Positions 24,260 through 32,935 of a stretch of DNA of 34,673 nt are shown in pieces. The stretch comes from Clostridium sp. UBA3947 (GTDB taxonomy: Bacteria > Bacillota > Clostridia > Clostridiales > Clostridiaceae): NCBI GenBank assembly GCA_002385545.1, contig DGDR01000237.1, forward strand, positions 1 through 34,673. Reading direction: 5' to 3'. The notes beneath the pieces were generated by a model, which was given only the letters and a program-made list of their open reading frames with translations, searched no databases and was not told the DNA's origin. Positions within the stretch are counted from its first letter, which is position 1. Each line of letters starts with the position of its first letter. Both the position numbers and the translations under genes were made by a program.

Positions 24260-24889
24260 CTATAAAAATTTATTTGGTAAATATGGTTCCACTATGATTG
24301 AATTATCCTTAATCTTAGCCACCTCTGGAAATTGAGGTCTATCATTATCCTCTGGAGCTCTTGTTACCAAGCTCCCAATCTGAAGTATTTCTGGTTGAAG
24401 GGAAAAAGCTGCAACAAAAGCTCTATTATCTCCACCCATACCAGCACGTACACAACCCTTTAAATTTCCTAATACTATTACATTCCCTGCTGCTTGAATT
24501 TCTGAACCAGGATTAACATCCCCAACTATTACTAAGTTTCCAGAATATTCAACCTTTTGTCCGCTTCTAATAGTTTTTCTAACAAACTTTGTCCTTCCTT
24601 CATAGACTCCTGTAAAACTCTTAGGACTTGCTTCCTCATATTCTTCAAAAATACATTCCTTAATGGCAAAATCCTTAAGCAATACATCTCTTAATCTTAC
24701 AGCGTCTCTATCAGTTATTTTTTTTAATTCTGTAGTTATTTTCAAGGTTGAGCCTTTATAAAACCTTCTTCCTCTGGAAAGCTTTTCTATGAGTGCCTCC
24801 AGCATATCATCAAAGTTGTTAAATTTATTCATATCAATTACTGTAACCAAGCCATCTCGATTACCTTTTATTAATATCCTGTCCTCCAT
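24260..24889 (-). CDS. minC: MinC septum-site inhibitor of FtsZ
   Basis: MinC is the FtsZ assembly inhibitor brought to the membrane by MinD. From the ATG at 24889 (MEDRILIKGNRDGL, GGAGG eight bases upstream) the protein is 209 residues. It has an N-terminal MinC_N domain (about 1-95) and a C-terminal beta-helix MinC_C domain (about 110-205) with VGDVNPGSEIQAAGNVIVLGNLKG and AFVAAFSLQPEILQIG. The frame extends to 24937, but without such a site. It heads minC-minD-minE. Its promoter must lie in 24890-25000, after the PBP2 terminator. TTGAAA-17-TATTGT is only a weak candidate. Confidence 0.96.
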   Translation of the reverse strand: MEDRILIKGNRDGLVTVIDMNKFNNFDDMLEALIEKLSRGRRFYKGSTLKITTELKKITDRDAVRLRDVLLKDFAIKECIFEEYEEASPKSFTGVYEGRTKFVRKTIRSGQKVEYSGNLVIVGDVNPGSEIQAAGNVIVLGNLKGCVRAGMGGDNRAFVAAFSLQPEILQIGSLVTRAPEDNDRPQFPEVAKIKDNSIIVEPYLPNKFL

Positions 24890-25002
24890 AGAAAAAACCT
24901 CCAAATGAACAATAAGCACAACAGATATATATTTCAATACAGGGTGATTAAATTCCTTCTTAAATTTTAAATAATTTTATATATCTACTAAAATTCTAAC
25001 AA

Positions 25003-25044
25003 AAATTTCGAGGAAATTCAACGTAATATGAATTTCCTCGAAAT
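25003..25044 (-). terminator. strong intrinsic terminator after PBP2
   Basis: ATTTCGAGGAAATTC (25005-25019 on the plus strand) pairs perfectly with its complement (25030-25044), with a 10-base loop. On the minus strand the stem is followed by a TTTTTGTT run. It ends the mre/PBP2 transcript before minC. Confidence 0.9.
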
Positions 25045-25056
25045 ATAATCTAAAAC

Positions 25057-27897
25057 TTATGGATTCAATGTATAATCAAATTTAGGCTGATAACCTGGGA
25101 TTTGCTTTAACTCGTCTCTAAAGTAAGCTTCATATATAGCTCTTGCAACATCAGATACATAACCACCGTGACCAGCATCAAATATAACGATACAAACAGC
25201 TATTTCTGGATTATCATATGGAGCAAAGCCTACATACAATCCGTAAGAGGTTCTACCTACAGCCTCCTGTCTACCACCTTCCTTATAAGTAGCTGATCCA
25301 GTTTTACCGGCAGTCTTAATTGGGAAGTTTGCAAAGGAACCAGAAGCAGTACCAAATTCATCTGTAACCAAGCTCATTCCTTGCTTTATAGCTTCTAAAT
25401 TTTCAGCCTTTATTTGTATTTGATCCAATATTTCAGGCTTGCTCTCATAAACAACCTGACCAGAAGCATCAATAAACTTATCTACCATATGAACCTTATA
25501 TCTAGTTCCACCATTTGCTAAGGTTGCTATATAGTTAGCCAGCTGAACAGGAGTAAAGTTATTAGTACCCTGACCTATAGATGCATTAAGAATATTACCT
25601 GGTGTAGTAATTTGAGTAATAATATCGAAGGTAACATAGGTAGAAATGGCCTCCGCCATATTCTCTGCGTCGTTATCCTTGTAATTACTTCGTGTTTCTT
25701 TTGGTTGGGCATTTATTAAATTCTGAAATAAAGGAGTCAAATCCCTTTTTAGCTTTTGATATATAGAGTAGGAGTTGTTTATATCATAATCTCCCATTAT
25801 ATATTCCTTAACCTTATCCTTAATATCAGCCTTTGCCTTAGCTAATTCATCGCTATCTTCATTGTTAGTATTAATGTCAATAGGAGTAAAGGTTATGGTA
25901 GCACCACTTGCCTGGTATACACCAGCACTTAGCTTTTCTGCTATATAAAATCTTGAATAAAATGCAAACTGATTCTTATTATAAGTGTTATTATAAGTTT
26001 GGCCAAAGGATTCAGCTATTTCTATTCCAGTACTTGCCTTAGCTTTTGAATTAGGATCCGTTCCCAAGCCAAACTTCCAGGCGTACTGAGCAATAGCATC
26101 TAAGCCATTCTTTTTATACAATCTGTTTCCAACCTCATAATAGTAATAGTTACAGGACTTTTGCAGTGCTGTCTTAACATTAACATTACCGTGGGAGCCA
26201 TGACATTTCCAAACACCATTAACCCCTAAAATATAGTGTACATTATCATGAATTATTTCATTTGGACCAACTACCCCTTCCTCTAAAGCAGCAATGGATG
26301 TCATTGGCTTAAAGGTTGAACCCGGAGGTACTAAAGCTGTAGTAGCATAATTATAGAAAGGTTTTGGATATATATCATTTTCATCTCTTCTTATTGTTGT
26401 GTTACCATCGGTAGAAGTTATTGGAAATAGGTCATCAACGGTTGTACCGTATTTATCCAGCTGCATACGCTTAATATACTCTTTTCCAAAGGCCTCTAAA
26501 TCTGGTTGGAAAAATTCTTTACTCATAGCACTAGTTAACTTACCTGGAATTGAGAACAAATTAGGATCATATCCCGGTAAGCTTGCCATAGCGAGTACTC
26601 CTCCAGTTTTAACATCTAAGACTACTGCCGCACCTCTGGTAGCATTTCCTGTGTCCATTATTCCTCCAGCTTCAGCATGGAATCGTTCAGTAGTCTGTAA
26701 CGCCGTCATCCTATCCTGCAAGGCTCTTTCTGTTACAGCCTGAAGCTTACTGTCAATAGTTAAAATCATATCTTGACCTGGATAAGGTTCTAGTCTAAAT
26801 AGCTCTTCTGTCTTTCGACCTTCCTTATTAACTCTAATAGTAGTTCCACCCTTAGTACCTCTAAGCCTATCTTCAAAGGCACTTTCCAAACCAGCGGTAC
26901 CTATATAATCAGTACTTATATCATAACCTCTTTCTTCGTATCGCTCTGTATTAGTAGGACTAATTTTTGAAATATACCCTAAGAAGTTAGAGCCTAAGGA
27001 TCCATTAGGATAATATCTTATAGGCTGCAAGGAAACATCTATCCCTGGCAAGGTATTCTTAACCTGCTCAAATAGGAAGGCAGTTTCTTTGCTCATATTA
27101 GCTGATATAGTAACTGGTTTATAACCGCTAAAGCTTTGTAGATAAATTGCATCCTTTACTACCATATACTTTCTAACTTCATTTACATCAAATTTATCTA
27201 ACACCATTTTAGCGATGTCTGCATCAGTAATTTCTCCACTTCTTTTTCTTTGGAATAAAACCTTCTCCTCTTCCTTAGTTAAATTAAGAAGCTTATAAAT
27301 ATCATATTTTACTATGAGATAATAAAAGACTTCTTCTGCACTAATCTCCATTAGTTTCTTGTTTATTTTTTCCTTCTGCTCATCAGTTAATTCATTAGAA
27401 GGAGTGTTTTTATACAATTGCATTCTTACCAGATCATTTAAGCCTCTTTCATTCTTAAAGAATTGTTCTAAAGCTCTTTTTGTATCCGGATCATCTGTGT
27501 TAAATTCAAATCTATAGGGATTAACCTGAAGCTGAAACTCGTCTAACAATTGATCCTGACCTTCATCTGTAACTGCATTATTCTTTGCAGCCTCATCTAA
27601 AAGCCTAAAAACCTCCTTAAAGGTTTCAAAAAACTTTTCCTTTCCTTCATCATTTTCCATATAAACTAAATTGTAGCTTTGCTTGTTAGTAGCTAATATC
27701 ACACCATTTTTATCCAAAATCTTCCCTCTTGGTGCTGCTTCTGGTACTTGCCTAATAGAATTAGTATTCGCCCTGTCCATATAATCATCAGCTTTTACAA
27801 CCTGAATGTAAAATAGTCTAAAGCCTATTAGAGTAAAAATCATTAGCATAATAATAATTAAGGCCATATACCGATTAAATTTCTTTTTTTTCTTCAT
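25057..27897 (-). CDS. mrdA: penicillin-binding protein 2 (class B, D,D-transpeptidase), large clostridial form
   Basis: PBP2 crosslinks peptidoglycan during elongation with RodA and MreBCD. The order is: N-terminal membrane anchor (about 12-33), pedestal/dimerisation domain (from about 50, including APRGKILDKNG) and transpeptidase domain, with STFK (527-530), SCN (581-583) and KTG (865-867). At 946 residues it is much longer than E. coli PBP2 (about 630). Extra helical material lies at about 90-250 in the pedestal and about 690-755 between SxN and KTG. All motifs are intact. AAGGAGG precedes the ATG at 27897. It follows mreD after 12 bases and is closed by a strong terminator, so its partners are co-expressed. 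Confidence 0.94.
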   Translation of the reverse strand: MKKKKKFNRYMALIIIMLMIFTLIGFRLFYIQVVKADDYMDRANTNSIRQVPEAAPRGKILDKNGVILATNKQSYNLVYMENDEGKEKFFETFKEVFRLLDEAAKNNAVTDEGQDQLLDEFQLQVNPYRFEFNTDDPDTKRALEQFFKNERGLNDLVRMQLYKNTPSNELTDEQKEKINKKLMEISAEEVFYYLIVKYDIYKLLNLTKEEEKVLFQRKRSGEITDADIAKMVLDKFDVNEVRKYMVVKDAIYLQSFSGYKPVTISANMSKETAFLFEQVKNTLPGIDVSLQPIRYYPNGSLGSNFLGYISKISPTNTERYEERGYDISTDYIGTAGLESAFEDRLRGTKGGTTIRVNKEGRKTEELFRLEPYPGQDMILTIDSKLQAVTERALQDRMTALQTTERFHAEAGGIMDTGNATRGAAVVLDVKTGGVLAMASLPGYDPNLFSIPGKLTSAMSKEFFQPDLEAFGKEYIKRMQLDKYGTTVDDLFPITSTDGNTTIRRDENDIYPKPFYNYATTALVPPGSTFKPMTSIAALEEGVVGPNEIIHDNVHYILGVNGVWKCHGSHGNVNVKTALQKSCNYYYYEVGNRLYKKNGLDAIAQYAWKFGLGTDPNSKAKASTGIEIAESFGQTYNNTYNKNQFAFYSRFYIAEKLSAGVYQASGATITFTPIDINTNNEDSDELAKAKADIKDKVKEYIMGDYDINNSYSIYQKLKRDLTPLFQNLINAQPKETRSNYKDNDAENMAEAISTYVTFDIITQITTPGNILNASIGQGTNNFTPVQLANYIATLANGGTRYKVHMVDKFIDASGQVVYESKPEILDQIQIKAENLEAIKQGMSLVTDEFGTASGSFANFPIKTAGKTGSATYKEGGRQEAVGRTSYGLYVGFAPYDNPEIAVCIVIFDAGHGGYVSDVARAIYEAYFRDELKQIPGYQPKFDYTLNP

Positions 27898-27909
27898 GGA
27901 GTATCCTCC

Positions 27910-28398
27910 TTAAAACTTCCATTGTTTTTTCATAAATGGTTTCTGCATCAATCTGTAGGTAAACTTATATAAGAAGATACCTAAAGCCATAGTGTATAAG
28001 GAAGTAAAAATAACAGAATAAATGTCTGATTTCATTCCAATAATATACAAGATACCAAAAACTAAGGCTCCCTTTAGAACAGAAAGTCCAAAAAGAGACA
28101 TAACCGGAATCAATAATTTTTCTTTGAATATATTGTCTCCTATGACCACTGCTAATAAACAGAGAAGCATATTTACTAAGGGATTTATACCTATAACTTC
28201 ACAAAAATACAAATCTTGAAGCAAGCCTGAAATAACCCCTATTTCTATAGCATCCCAATAGTCACTGTTTATAGAATAAAAAATTATAAAAATAAATAAA
28301 GAACTAGGGAAGTAATCTTTTACCGCAAAAAAAGGCAACAGTGTATTGTCTATTATAAATAGAAATACACAGACTAAAATCACTATTAATCTTCTCAT
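27910..28398 (-). CDS. mreD: MreD rod-shape-determining membrane protein
   Basis: MreD is a small integral-membrane protein of the elongasome that works with MreC. The 162-residue product is mostly hydrophobic, with about five membrane segments, starts MRRLIVILVCVFLFIIDNTLLPFF, and contains LLQDLYFCEVIGINPLVNML, the conserved central region. Its ATG overlaps the mreC stop codon in an ATGA arrangement (28395-28398), showing translational coupling. The mrdA gene follows after 12 bases. Confidence 0.92.
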   Translation of the reverse strand: MRRLIVILVCVFLFIIDNTLLPFFAVKDYFPSSLFIFIIFYSINSDYWDAIEIGVISGLLQDLYFCEVIGINPLVNMLLCLLAVVIGDNIFKEKLLIPVMSLFGLSVLKGALVFGILYIIGMKSDIYSVIFTSLYTMALGIFLYKFTYRLMQKPFMKKQWKF

Positions 28399-29258
28399 GG
28401 CTGCAATTCCTCCCCTATATACTTATCAGTGGATCTATCTTTAGGAAGAATAACAAAAACCTCTTCTAATCGGTTTAAATCAACATAAGGCTTTACTATT
28501 GCGGTTTTCATAACCCTAGCTCTATCTTCATTTACCTCAATAACTTCACCGATTCTTATTCCCTTGGGATATATAAAACCGTCACCAGAGGTAACTACGA
28601 CATCTCCCACTTTGATTTCAGAATCAATAGAAATAAAGTCAAGTTTTGCTAATACATTATTACTGCCATTTTTATAACCTCTTAATATACCAGTGTCTCC
28701 AGTACTTTGAACCATAGCCCCTACTCCTATATTTTCATTGGCTATATTTTGCACAATAGACCAATTATCATTGGCCACTGTTACTTGACCAACCAACCCT
28801 TGAGCAGTGGCTACAACTCTTCCCTTTATTACTCCATCCTTAGTACCTTTGTCTATAACATATCCGTCTAACACATTGTTACCGCTAACGCTTACAATTT
28901 GGCACATTACATAATCGTAAAAATCATTTCTTTTTGTATAGTCCAATATTTCTGCTAATCTTTCATTTTCACTTTTTACTGAATCGTACATTAGAGCCTT
29001 TTCTTCTAGCTCTGCATTCCTCTCTCTAAGGGCTTCATTTTCATTTTTGATTTCCTTAAAATTAAAAATGAAGCTAAAAAAACTGTTCACATTATCATTT
29101 ATACCATAAAAAAAACCTTGGATGGTGTTTAGTACAGATCCCGCCCCATCTTCAAAAATTGTTTTATTTTCTCTTTTAGCACTAACAGCTATAAGCACTA
29201 AAAATGTAACTGACAGCACTATAACTGCTACTGCCAGTTTATTTTTTAAGAACTTCAT
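28395..29258 (-). CDS. mreC: MreC rod-shape-determining protein
   Basis: MreC links the cytoplasmic MreB filaments to PBP2 and MreD outside the membrane. The 287-residue protein has a short N-terminal membrane segment (about 8-25), a coiled coil (about 70-105, INDNVNSFF...NENEALRERNAELEEKALMYDSVKSENERLAEIL) and the beta-rich MreC domain (about 115-275) with DGYVIDKGTKDGVIKGRVVATAQGLVGQV and SGDGFIYPKGIRIGEV. AAGAGGATAAGG precedes the ATG at 29258, two bases after the mreB stop. It overlaps mreD by four bases. Confidence 0.95.
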   Translation of the reverse strand: MKFLKNKLAVAVIVLSVTFLVLIAVSAKRENKTIFEDGAGSVLNTIQGFFYGINDNVNSFFSFIFNFKEIKNENEALRERNAELEEKALMYDSVKSENERLAEILDYTKRNDFYDYVMCQIVSVSGNNVLDGYVIDKGTKDGVIKGRVVATAQGLVGQVTVANDNWSIVQNIANENIGVGAMVQSTGDTGILRGYKNGSNNVLAKLDFISIDSEIKVGDVVVTSGDGFIYPKGIRIGEVIEVNEDRARVMKTAIVKPYVDLNRLEEVFVILPKDRSTDKYIGEELQP

Positions 29259-29260
29259 CC

Positions 29261-30268
29261 TTATCCTCTTTTCTTGCTTATTCTGTCAAAGAAATCTAAG
29301 GCTTTACCAGCACCTAAGGCTACACAATCCAATGGAGACTCGGCGATGTGTACAGGCATATGAGTTTCAGAATTAATAAGCTTATCAAGTCCTCTTAATA
29401 AAGCACCTCCACCAGCTAGCATAATACCTTTTTCCATGATATCAGCAGCTAATTCTGGTGGTGTTTTTTCCAAGGTTGTTTTTATAGCCTCTATAATTGA
29501 AGCAATGGTTTCCTTTAATGCATTTCTTATTTGAGATTCAGTGATAGTTATAGTCTTTGGTAGACCTGTAACTAAATCTCTTCCTTTTATATCCATGGTC
29601 TTTTCTTCACCAGTCTCATAAGCTGAGCCTAATTCCATCTTCACTGTTTCAGCTGTTCTTTCTCCAATCATAAGATTATATTCTTTTTTTATATAGTTTA
29701 TAATAGCCTGGTCAAAGTCATCCCCTGCTACTCTTAAAGACTTACTTGTAACAATACCTTCAAGGGAAATAATAGCAACCTCAGTGGTACCTCCACCGAT
29801 ATCTACTATCATACTACCTGTTGGCTCATCTACAGGAAGTCCAGCTCCTATAGCAGCAGCCATTGGTTCCTCCATTAAAACTACTTCCTTAGCTCCTGCC
29901 TGTCTAGCAGCTGCATCAATAGCCCTTTTCTCAACAGCAGTAACCCCTGATGGGTAGCATACAATTATTCTAGGACTAGTAAAGCTTCTGCCTATTACTT
30001 TACTAATAAATTTTTTCAACATTATTTGAGTAACATCAAAATCTGCAATAACTCCATCTCTCATTGGTCTTATAGCCACAATATTGCCAGGAGTTCTACC
30101 TATCATCTTTTTTGCTTCTTCACCAACAGCTAAAACCTTCTTATTTATGCTATTCATAGCAACAACAGAAGGCTCTCTAAGTAAAATTCCCTTTCCTTTA
30201 ACATAAACTAAGGTATTTGCTGTACCTAAATCTATTCCCATATCTCTTGAAATTGAAAATAATCCCAT
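29261..30268 (-). CDS. mreB: MreB actin-like cell-shape protein
   Basis: MreB forms membrane-associated filaments that orient lateral wall synthesis. The 335-residue protein has the actin-like phosphate loops DLGTANTLVYVKGKGI (phosphate 1) and VDIGGGTTEVAIISLEGIV (phosphate 2), the adenosine motif (GIMLAGGGALLRGLD) and PVHIAESPLDCVALGAGKAL near the end. The length is typical. AAAGGAG precedes the ATG at 30268, 17 bases after radC. Sporulating Firmicutes often have Mbl and MreBH too. Operon context (radC-mreBCD) identifies this as the MreB proper. Confidence 0.97.
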   Translation of the reverse strand: MGLFSISRDMGIDLGTANTLVYVKGKGILLREPSVVAMNSINKKVLAVGEEAKKMIGRTPGNIVAIRPMRDGVIADFDVTQIMLKKFISKVIGRSFTSPRIIVCYPSGVTAVEKRAIDAAARQAGAKEVVLMEEPMAAAIGAGLPVDEPTGSMIVDIGGGTTEVAIISLEGIVTSKSLRVAGDDFDQAIINYIKKEYNLMIGERTAETVKMELGSAYETGEEKTMDIKGRDLVTGLPKTITITESQIRNALKETIASIIEAIKTTLEKTPPELAADIMEKGIMLAGGGALLRGLDKLINSETHMPVHIAESPLDCVALGAGKALDFFDRISKKRG

Positions 30269-30285
30269 TCTTGTTCTCCTTTCAG

Positions 30286-30972
30286 TTACAATATTCCTTT
30301 TTCTTTCATACTTACATAAGAACCATTACCTATTATGATATGATCCAAAACCTGTATACCTACTAACTTACCACATTCTTTTAATCTGTGGGTTATATTT
30401 ATATCTTCGTTGCTTGGCGTAGGATCTCCAGATGGATGATTGTGACATATGATTATTGAAGCAGCATTTCGCTTTATAGCTTCTGCAAAAACTTCTCTAG
30501 GATGTACTATAGAAGTATTAAGACTACCTACAGAAACATCCTTAATTAATATGACCTTATTCTTTGTATTAACTAAAATTACTTTTAAGACCTCTTGTTT
30601 AAGAGTTCTCATTGATTCCATCACAAAATCTGCCACTGCTGAAGGTGAGCTAATTGTATACTCCTCACCAGATTTATAGGATCTAAAGCGTTTTGAAATT
30701 TCCGCTAAAGCTAAAAGCTGAGCAGCCTTGGCTTTCTTTATACCTTTTAACTTCATAAAATCCTGAACATTTGAAGTTAATAAGCCATTAAGTCCACCTG
30801 TTTCCATTAATATTCGGTTGCAAAGATTTAATATGTTCTCTCCTCTGCTTCCACTCCTCAATATAATTGCTAATAATTCACTATTAGAGAGATTTTCAGG
30901 CCCATATCTAAATAATCTTTCTCTAGGCCTTTCATTCACTGGTAAATCCATAATCTTAACTGCCTTATCCAT
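30286..30972 (-). CDS. radC: RadC family JAMM-domain protein
   Basis: RadC proteins have a JAB1/MPN-type metalloprotease-like fold. The historical DNA-repair function is doubtful. The 228-residue protein has an N-terminal helix-hairpin-helix-like region (SNSELLAIILRSG and KLKGIKKAKAAQLLALAEISKR) and the C-terminal RadC domain with a metal site in HNHPSGDPTPSNED. AAGGAG precedes the ATG at 30972. It lies between maf and mreB in the order maf-radC-mreBCD, widely conserved in Firmicutes. Confidence 0.96.
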   Translation of the reverse strand: MDKAVKIMDLPVNERPRERLFRYGPENLSNSELLAIILRSGSRGENILNLCNRILMETGGLNGLLTSNVQDFMKLKGIKKAKAAQLLALAEISKRFRSYKSGEEYTISSPSAVADFVMESMRTLKQEVLKVILVNTKNKVILIKDVSVGSLNTSIVHPREVFAEAIKRNAASIIICHNHPSGDPTPSNEDINITHRLKECGKLVGIQVLDHIIIGNGSYVSMKEKGIL

Positions 30973-30985
30973 AAATCTACTCCTT

Positions 30986-31561
30986 TTATAGATTTACCCC
31001 TATCCCCTTTAATATGTTTCTTAGCTTGTTGATGGGAAGCCCAACAACGTTATAGTAACATCCATTAATTTTTTCTACAAACACTCCACCATACCCTTGC
31101 ACGCCATATGCGCCGGCTTTATCCATAGGTTCTCCAGTATCTACATAGCTTTCTATTTCTTCTTGGGTTAACTTGGAAAATGTTACTTCTGTCTTCAAAT
31201 AATCGCTTATTAAATTTTGGTTCCTGTTATCTATAACTGTCAATCCTGAAAAAACCTCATGACTTCTACCGCTAAGCCTTTTCAGCATTGATATAGCCTC
31301 TTCTCTGTCTTTAGGTTTGCCTAGCACAACACCATCTAAAGCAACTATAGTATCACAGGCTATAATCACAGCTTCCTCTGTAATCCTTGGTGCAACAGCT
31401 AAGGCCTTCCCCCTAGACAACTGAATCACATAATCACCGAAGTCACCTTGAAATTCAATGCTGTCTTCGTCAAAATCACTTACTATAACAGAGAAGTTAT
31501 CCACCAGTTTACTAAGTAGCTCCTTCCTTCTTTCTGAAGCAGAAGCTAATATAATTTTCAT
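30986..31561 (-). CDS. maf: Maf-family nucleoside triphosphate pyrophosphatase
   Basis: Maf proteins hydrolyse dTTP, UTP and modified nucleotides to monophosphates and affect septation and growth arrest. The 191-residue protein matches: LASASERRKELLSKL at the N-terminus, IACDTIVALDGVVLGKPKDREEAISMLKRLSGRSHEVFSG, and the DKAGAYGVQGYGGVFVEKINGCYYNVVGLP region near the end. The ATG at 31561 has AGGAAGTG upstream. It lies between the DUF4321 gene and radC with gaps of 13 bases each, so it is part of the mre operon. Confidence 0.96.
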   Translation of the reverse strand: MKIILASASERRKELLSKLVDNFSVIVSDFDEDSIEFQGDFGDYVIQLSRGKALAVAPRITEEAVIIACDTIVALDGVVLGKPKDREEAISMLKRLSGRSHEVFSGLTVIDNRNQNLISDYLKTEVTFSKLTQEEIESYVDTGEPMDKAGAYGVQGYGGVFVEKINGCYYNVVGLPINKLRNILKGIGVNL

Positions 31562-31574
31562 GGTTTATCACTTC

Positions 31575-31838
31575 CTAGTATTTTCTATATAGTATTATTG
31601 CCACAATTATGCCAACTATAGACATAATATTTAAATTTAAATTTAATCCAAAGCTTAAAGCAAAAACTCCTAAATTTATCGTTACTGGTGAACCCGTACC
31701 AATAGTATATACGTTCTTTATAAACTTAAGTGCGGTAATATCACCTAACATTTCACCTAAAAGACTCCCTGTAAGAGCACCCAATAATATAAAAAAGATA
31801 AAAAAAGCTGTAGATTTCCCCGAACCTTTCAAATCCAT
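31575..31838 (-). CDS. DUF4321 small membrane protein
   Basis: An 87-residue (from the ATG at 31838) mostly hydrophobic protein with two membrane segments (STAFFIFFILLGALTGSLLGEMLG and the C-terminal SIVGIIVAIILY) and a PVTINLGVFALSFGLNLNLN segment typical of DUF4321 proteins found before maf in Clostridia. Function unknown. The start is uncertain: AGAGAGGG sits one base from the ATG at 31838 but six from an in-frame TTG at 31832, and the frame is open to 31871 without a ribosome-binding site. It is the first gene of the operon to PBP2, with a candidate promoter at 31951-31979. Confidence 0.75.
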   Translation of the reverse strand: MDLKGSGKSTAFFIFFILLGALTGSLLGEMLGDITALKFIKNVYTIGTGSPVTINLGVFALSFGLNLNLNIMSIVGIIVAIILYRKY

Positions 31839-31950
31839 CCCTCTCTTTTTGAATAAGCAAGTATTTATCATTTATCGTCAATAACCACTTTTTTTAATGG
31901 TTAAGTCATCAAATTTTCACTTGTTTATTCAAAGATATTACATCTTTTAT

Positions 31951-31979
31951 AGTTTATCATTTAATAAAAGCATAAACAA
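31951..31979 (-). promoter_or_regulatory. candidate promoter of the DUF4321-maf-radC-mre operon
   Basis: On the minus strand TTGTTT (31979-31974) and TAAACT (31956-31951) are 17 bases apart, about 110 bases before the DUF4321 start. Both boxes are imperfect and the surrounding DNA is AT-rich. Confidence 0.4.
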
Positions 31980-32024
31980 GTATGTTTGTACAGTTAATCA
32001 AAAAATTCACATTAAAAATTTTCA

Positions 32025-32051
32025 TCAAAAAAGCGTCGCTAAATGCAACGC
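32025..32051 (-). terminator. intrinsic terminator after the SPOR-domain gene
   Basis: On the minus strand GCGTTGC (32051-32045) pairs with GCGACGC (32039-32033), one G-U pair, around an ATTTA loop, followed by six T. It begins at the stop codon of the SPOR gene. Confidence 0.88.
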
Positions 32052-32768
32052 CTACATAACTTTTTTTGATCCAATTTTTAAAATCATTTTATATATAAGT
32101 AAGTAGCCTTCTTCTACTTTGCTATTATCAATTTCCTCTGGTAAGGAGTTAATATAAGCCGTGTATTCTTCTATTAAATCATAATTCTTGTTACCTTGCT
32201 CTAGCTTATCAGTTTCTTTCTTCAACCAACCTTTAAACTCCTCTGTTTTTACCGCTGCAGCATTATTTTGGCTTAATGCATTTAATATTTGCAAATGCCC
32301 TTTGATTATCTCTACCAAAAGCTTAGTAGACTTTTCCCTAATATCTACCTCATAAGTAACCTTTGAATTTTCTATATTAAGCTGAGTTAATTTATTTTTT
32401 ACATCGTCATATTCCGATTCAAGAAATATACCTGCAAAAACTCTAAATCCTCCTTCATCTTTAACCATAAAAGGTATACCAGCAGTCTTAAGTTTTTCCT
32501 TTTGCAGCTTTGCATTATCCTCTATTCCGTAATATCCAGCTTGTGCTAAAACAAAATTATAGCTATTGCCAGTATTATTATCAACCTTCTGCTGAACACC
32601 TTTAGAATCCCCACCACTTTGAGGTTTTAACTTTTCTCCACCTTTTAAAAACATATTTGATAGCAGGGTTCCTATAAGTATAGCTGCTAAAACTATACTA
32701 AGGAGCATAACTCCAAAAGACATTTTGTCTTCTTTTTTCCTTCTATAGTCGTATCTTGTGTATTTCAT
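32052..32768 (-). CDS. SPOR-domain membrane protein
   Basis: A 238-residue bitopic protein: a basic cytoplasmic N-terminus (KYTRYDYRRKKEDK), one membrane segment (about 17-40), a Ser/Gly/Gln-rich linker and a SPOR domain (about 68-145) with NFVLAQAGYYGIEDNAKLQKEKLKTAGIPF and GGFRVFAGIFLESEYDDVKNKL. SPOR domains usually bind denuded septal glycan and target proteins to division sites. A long helical C-terminal part follows (about 146-238), not part of the SPOR fold and of unknown function. GAGGTGATAAA precedes the ATG at 32768. It stands alone between two terminators, just before the maf/mre operon. Confidence 0.88.
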   Translation of the reverse strand: MKYTRYDYRRKKEDKMSFGVMLLSIVLAAILIGTLLSNMFLKGGEKLKPQSGGDSKGVQQKVDNNTGNSYNFVLAQAGYYGIEDNAKLQKEKLKTAGIPFMVKDEGGFRVFAGIFLESEYDDVKNKLTQLNIENSKVTYEVDIREKSTKLLVEIIKGHLQILNALSQNNAAAVKTEEFKGWLKKETDKLEQGNKNYDLIEEYTAYINSLPEEIDNSKVEEGYLLIYKMILKIGSKKVM

Positions 32769-32889
32769 TTTATCACCTCACTTAATCTCTAAAACCACCC
32801 TTCAAAAAGCTCAAGATATAAAATATCTATAATACTTTTAGAAGATGGATTTCCATACAATAATATTAAATAAAAATATATTTTATACC

Positions 32890-32917
32890 ACAAAAAACCC
32901 GACAATTATCTGTCGGG
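32890..32917 (-). terminator. intrinsic terminator after the NlpC/P60 gene
   Basis: CCCGACA (32898-32904) pairs with TGTCGGG (32911-32917) around a six-base loop. On the minus strand it is followed by six T. It starts 20 bases after the stop codon. Confidence 0.92.
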
Positions 32918-32935
32918 TATTAAAAGGTTTTCTTA

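Noticed and set aside
31897..32106. Plus-strand ORF of 69 codons in the gap before the DUF4321 gene
   Set aside because: It overlaps the SPOR-gene terminator and 3' end, has no ribosome-binding site, and has the composition of AT-rich non-coding DNA.
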